Source: an uncultured Campylobacter sp.
Lineage (GTDB): Bacteria > Campylobacterota > Campylobacteria > Campylobacterales > Campylobacteraceae
DNA length: 14,755 bases
Assembly (NCBI RefSeq): GCF_938017705.1
Contig: NZ_CALIIS010000209.1
Location: 1 to 14,755 of the forward strand
Direction of reading: 5' to 3'
Every line of letters starts with the position of its first letter. The stretch's first letter is position 1. Positions 13,403 through 14,755 of the stretch are shown here, piece after piece. The notes beneath the pieces were generated by a model. It did not search any database, was not told the DNA's origin, and saw only the letters and a list, made by a program, of their open reading frames with translations. A program made the position numbers and the translations under genes.

Positions 13403-14035
13403 ATGAAAAAATTTATCGCGGTTTTACTAGCCGTTTTGCTTGTGGGGTGCCAGTGCAAACAAAACGTAGCGCCCGGAGCAAATGAAACGCCCGAAAAAAT
13501 CACGGCATTTTTCGTAAACGACGGTAAGGAATACATCGTAGGCGAGAAACTCAGCTATGTCCTAACGAACGGCTCGTCGCTTAAGAATATCTCGGAATTT
13601 TACGATGGCGGATACGCCAAAGGGCTTAAGCGCGAGTTTGTGCAGATCGAAGTAACCGATGCTAAAAACGGCGAGGCGCGCGGTAGCTTCAGCGCATTTT
13701 TGAATTCCGCAGCTGGTGCAGATGTCGCCAAAATCAAAGCTCTAGCAAATCGCATCGAAATCGATGAGAAAAAAGGCGAGATAGAAGCGATTTTCTACTT
13801 CGATGCGCGCGTCGTGCAGATCAAAAATCTTAGCGAAATAATGAAGCCCGGCGACAGACTGCGCTCCCCGATACCCGCTCACATCGAGGTTTTGCCGGAG
13901 CGCTGCGAGGGCAACGCCCTGTTGGATACGCTAGGCATCATCGTGGCTATACCAGTGGTAATCGTGGGCGTAGTGCTATTTCTGCCCGTCGGGGCGATGG
14001 AGGCGCTTGCGATGCAGCATAGCTCGCGATCATAA
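13403..14035 (+). CDS. Predicted lipoprotein with a C-terminal hydrophobic helix
   Basis: I do not recognise a family for this 210-residue protein. The N-terminus MKKFIAVLLAVLLVGC is a lipoprotein signal with a good lipobox (LVGC), so Cys16 should be lipidated after cleavage. A second cysteine, Cys18, follows closely. The middle part (about 30-165) looks like a soluble mixed alpha/beta domain. A hydrophobic helix at about 175-197 (LGIIVAIPVVIVGVVLFLP) then ends the protein with a short tail. Having both a lipid anchor and a C-terminal membrane-type helix is unusual. AAAGGA at 13392-13397 stands five bases before ATG 13403. The next gene is 49 bases downstream in the same direction and may share its transcript. 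Confidence 0.8.
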   Translation: MKKFIAVLLAVLLVGCQCKQNVAPGANETPEKITAFFVNDGKEYIVGEKLSYVLTNGSSLKNISEFYDGGYAKGLKREFVQIEVTDAKNGEARGSFSAFLNSAAGADVAKIKALANRIEIDEKKGEIEAIFYFDARVVQIKNLSEIMKPGDRLRSPIPAHIEVLPERCEGNALLDTLGIIVAIPVVIVGVVLFLPVGAMEALAMQHSSRS

Positions 14036-14068
14036 AAGCCGTGAAATTCCGTATCTAGCAGCGAAACT

Positions 14069-14074
14069 TACAAT
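14069..14074 (+). promoter_or_regulatory. Possible -10 box for a nearly leaderless transcript
   Basis: TACAAT at 14069-14074 would place the transcript start near 14081, only four bases before ATG 14085. It lacks the upstream G seen in the other promoters here. The following gene has no recognisable Shine-Dalgarno site, which is compatible with leaderless translation, but read-through from the lipoprotein gene is equally possible. Confidence 0.25.
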
Positions 14075-14084
14075 GTAATGATCG

Positions 14085-14720
14085 ATGAAGCTCGGCGAAA
14101 TTTGGTATAACTTAGATCGCAAGTTCGATCTATTTATGATCGCATTTTATTTGGCGGCGATGTGGTACGGATTTCTTTTTAGCTTGAATCCTAAAAGCTT
14201 AGATGATCTGAAAATCGCAAATGGAATAATCATGGATGTCGGAAGTGATGATGGGCGCGAATATATGCAGATTTTTACGGATGAGCGCAAATTTATCAAA
14301 GTCTTTTTAAATGGCTATACGGATAACTTAACCTACTTTTATAAAAATAAAATTTTGCTCAATGCGGCAATTGTTGAAGCTAATTTTAAGCGCTCAGGAG
14401 CGGACGAGTGGCAAGGCGTGAATATCAAGCCTTCTATTTCGCTAATCGCATACGAATGGCTGGAAGGCAAGCGAGTTAAAGCTTGGTATCAAAGCCGTCC
14501 GTTTCCGTTTCGGGGTCGCGGCACGGCATATCAAGTTTTATTTTTGGATTATAATGCGAGCGTCGACCCACCGCAGCGCGAGTATCTGATGAAATTCAGA
14601 TATGACAAATACGCTACGACGGATGATAAATTTACGGCTACGGTATTTGGAGCCTTGACGCTCATTTTTCTTGCGATTATGGCGGGCAAATTTTATCAAG
14701 CATGGCGCCAACTGCAATAA
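14085..14720 (+). CDS. Two-TM protein of unknown function
   Basis: A 211-residue protein I do not recognise. One helix lies at about 15-33 and another at about 184-202, with a loop of about 150 residues between them. Basic residues flank the outer ends (DRK before the first helix, WRQ after the second), so the loop is probably periplasmic. The loop begins with a beta-rich stretch (IANGIIMDVGSDDGREYMQIF) and later has the charged segment YQSRPFPFRGRGTAYQ. The overall plan resembles that of the protein at 306-875, but I see no convincing sequence identity. ATG 14085 is the first Met in the frame that precedes the helix, and the ribosome site is poor. Base composition is close to the neighbouring lipoprotein gene. 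The 35 bases after the stop up to the window edge show nothing I can name. Confidence 0.72.
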   Translation: MKLGEIWYNLDRKFDLFMIAFYLAAMWYGFLFSLNPKSLDDLKIANGIIMDVGSDDGREYMQIFTDERKFIKVFLNGYTDNLTYFYKNKILLNAAIVEANFKRSGADEWQGVNIKPSISLIAYEWLEGKRVKAWYQSRPFPFRGRGTAYQVLFLDYNASVDPPQREYLMKFRYDKYATTDDKFTATVFGALTLIFLAIMAGKFYQAWRQLQ

Positions 14721-14755
14721 ACATTGCGCCGCGAATTTTAAGTAGCATCAGATAG

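Overview
The window looks like the chromosome of an epsilonproteobacterium of the genus Campylobacter, from one of the species with moderate rather than very low GC (C. gracilis or a relative; species is an inference). The gene order ferrochelatase, Gfo/Idh-type oxidoreductase, divergent alaS, maf, pbpA matches, from memory, the C. jejuni hemH-Cj0504c-(Cj0505c)-alaS-maf-pbpA block. Here the DegT-type aminotransferase is absent and a small 4-TM protein sits between alaS and maf. The -10 boxes I could find mostly have the Campylobacter form GNTANAAT, and the word AAATTT is extremely common.

Layout. Positions 1-875 are an AT-rich accessory stretch. It holds the 3' end of a broken gene with a lipase-like strand motif, whose reading frame can be restored by one base, followed with an ATGA overlap by a two-TM protein of unknown function. 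Positions 892-3059 on the minus strand form a two-gene operon: a Gfo/Idh/MocA-type oxidoreductase with altered signature residues, translationally coupled to hemH. HemH carries a large repetitive insert not expected in ferrochelatases. Positions 3060-3184 hold divergent promoters. Positions 3185-8683 are a compact plus-strand operon, alaS, 4-TM protein, maf, pbpA, in which every junction overlaps by 1 to 7 bases. Positions 8829-10171 are an AT-rich island with two unknown membrane proteins. Positions 10316-12553 encode a single-subunit quinol nitric oxide reductase (norB). An FNR/CRP-type palindrome lies exactly where a class II activator would bind its promoter, and a terminator follows the gene. 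Positions 12831-14720 hold a YqeY-family protein, a hairpin terminator, a predicted lipoprotein with an additional C-terminal hydrophobic helix, and a two-TM protein of unknown function.

The housekeeping genes cover haem synthesis, tRNA charging, nucleotide surveillance and septum/wall synthesis, and wall building. NorB gives nitric oxide detoxification or respiration and needs haem, but no direct link to hemH is shown. I found no tRNA or rRNA gene, CRISPR array or insertion sequence, and no stretch longer than 300 bases lacks a gene. The most unusual items are the HemH insert, the frameshifted gene and its two-TM partner at the left edge, the norB control region, and the oxidoreductase that has lost its canonical catalytic signature.
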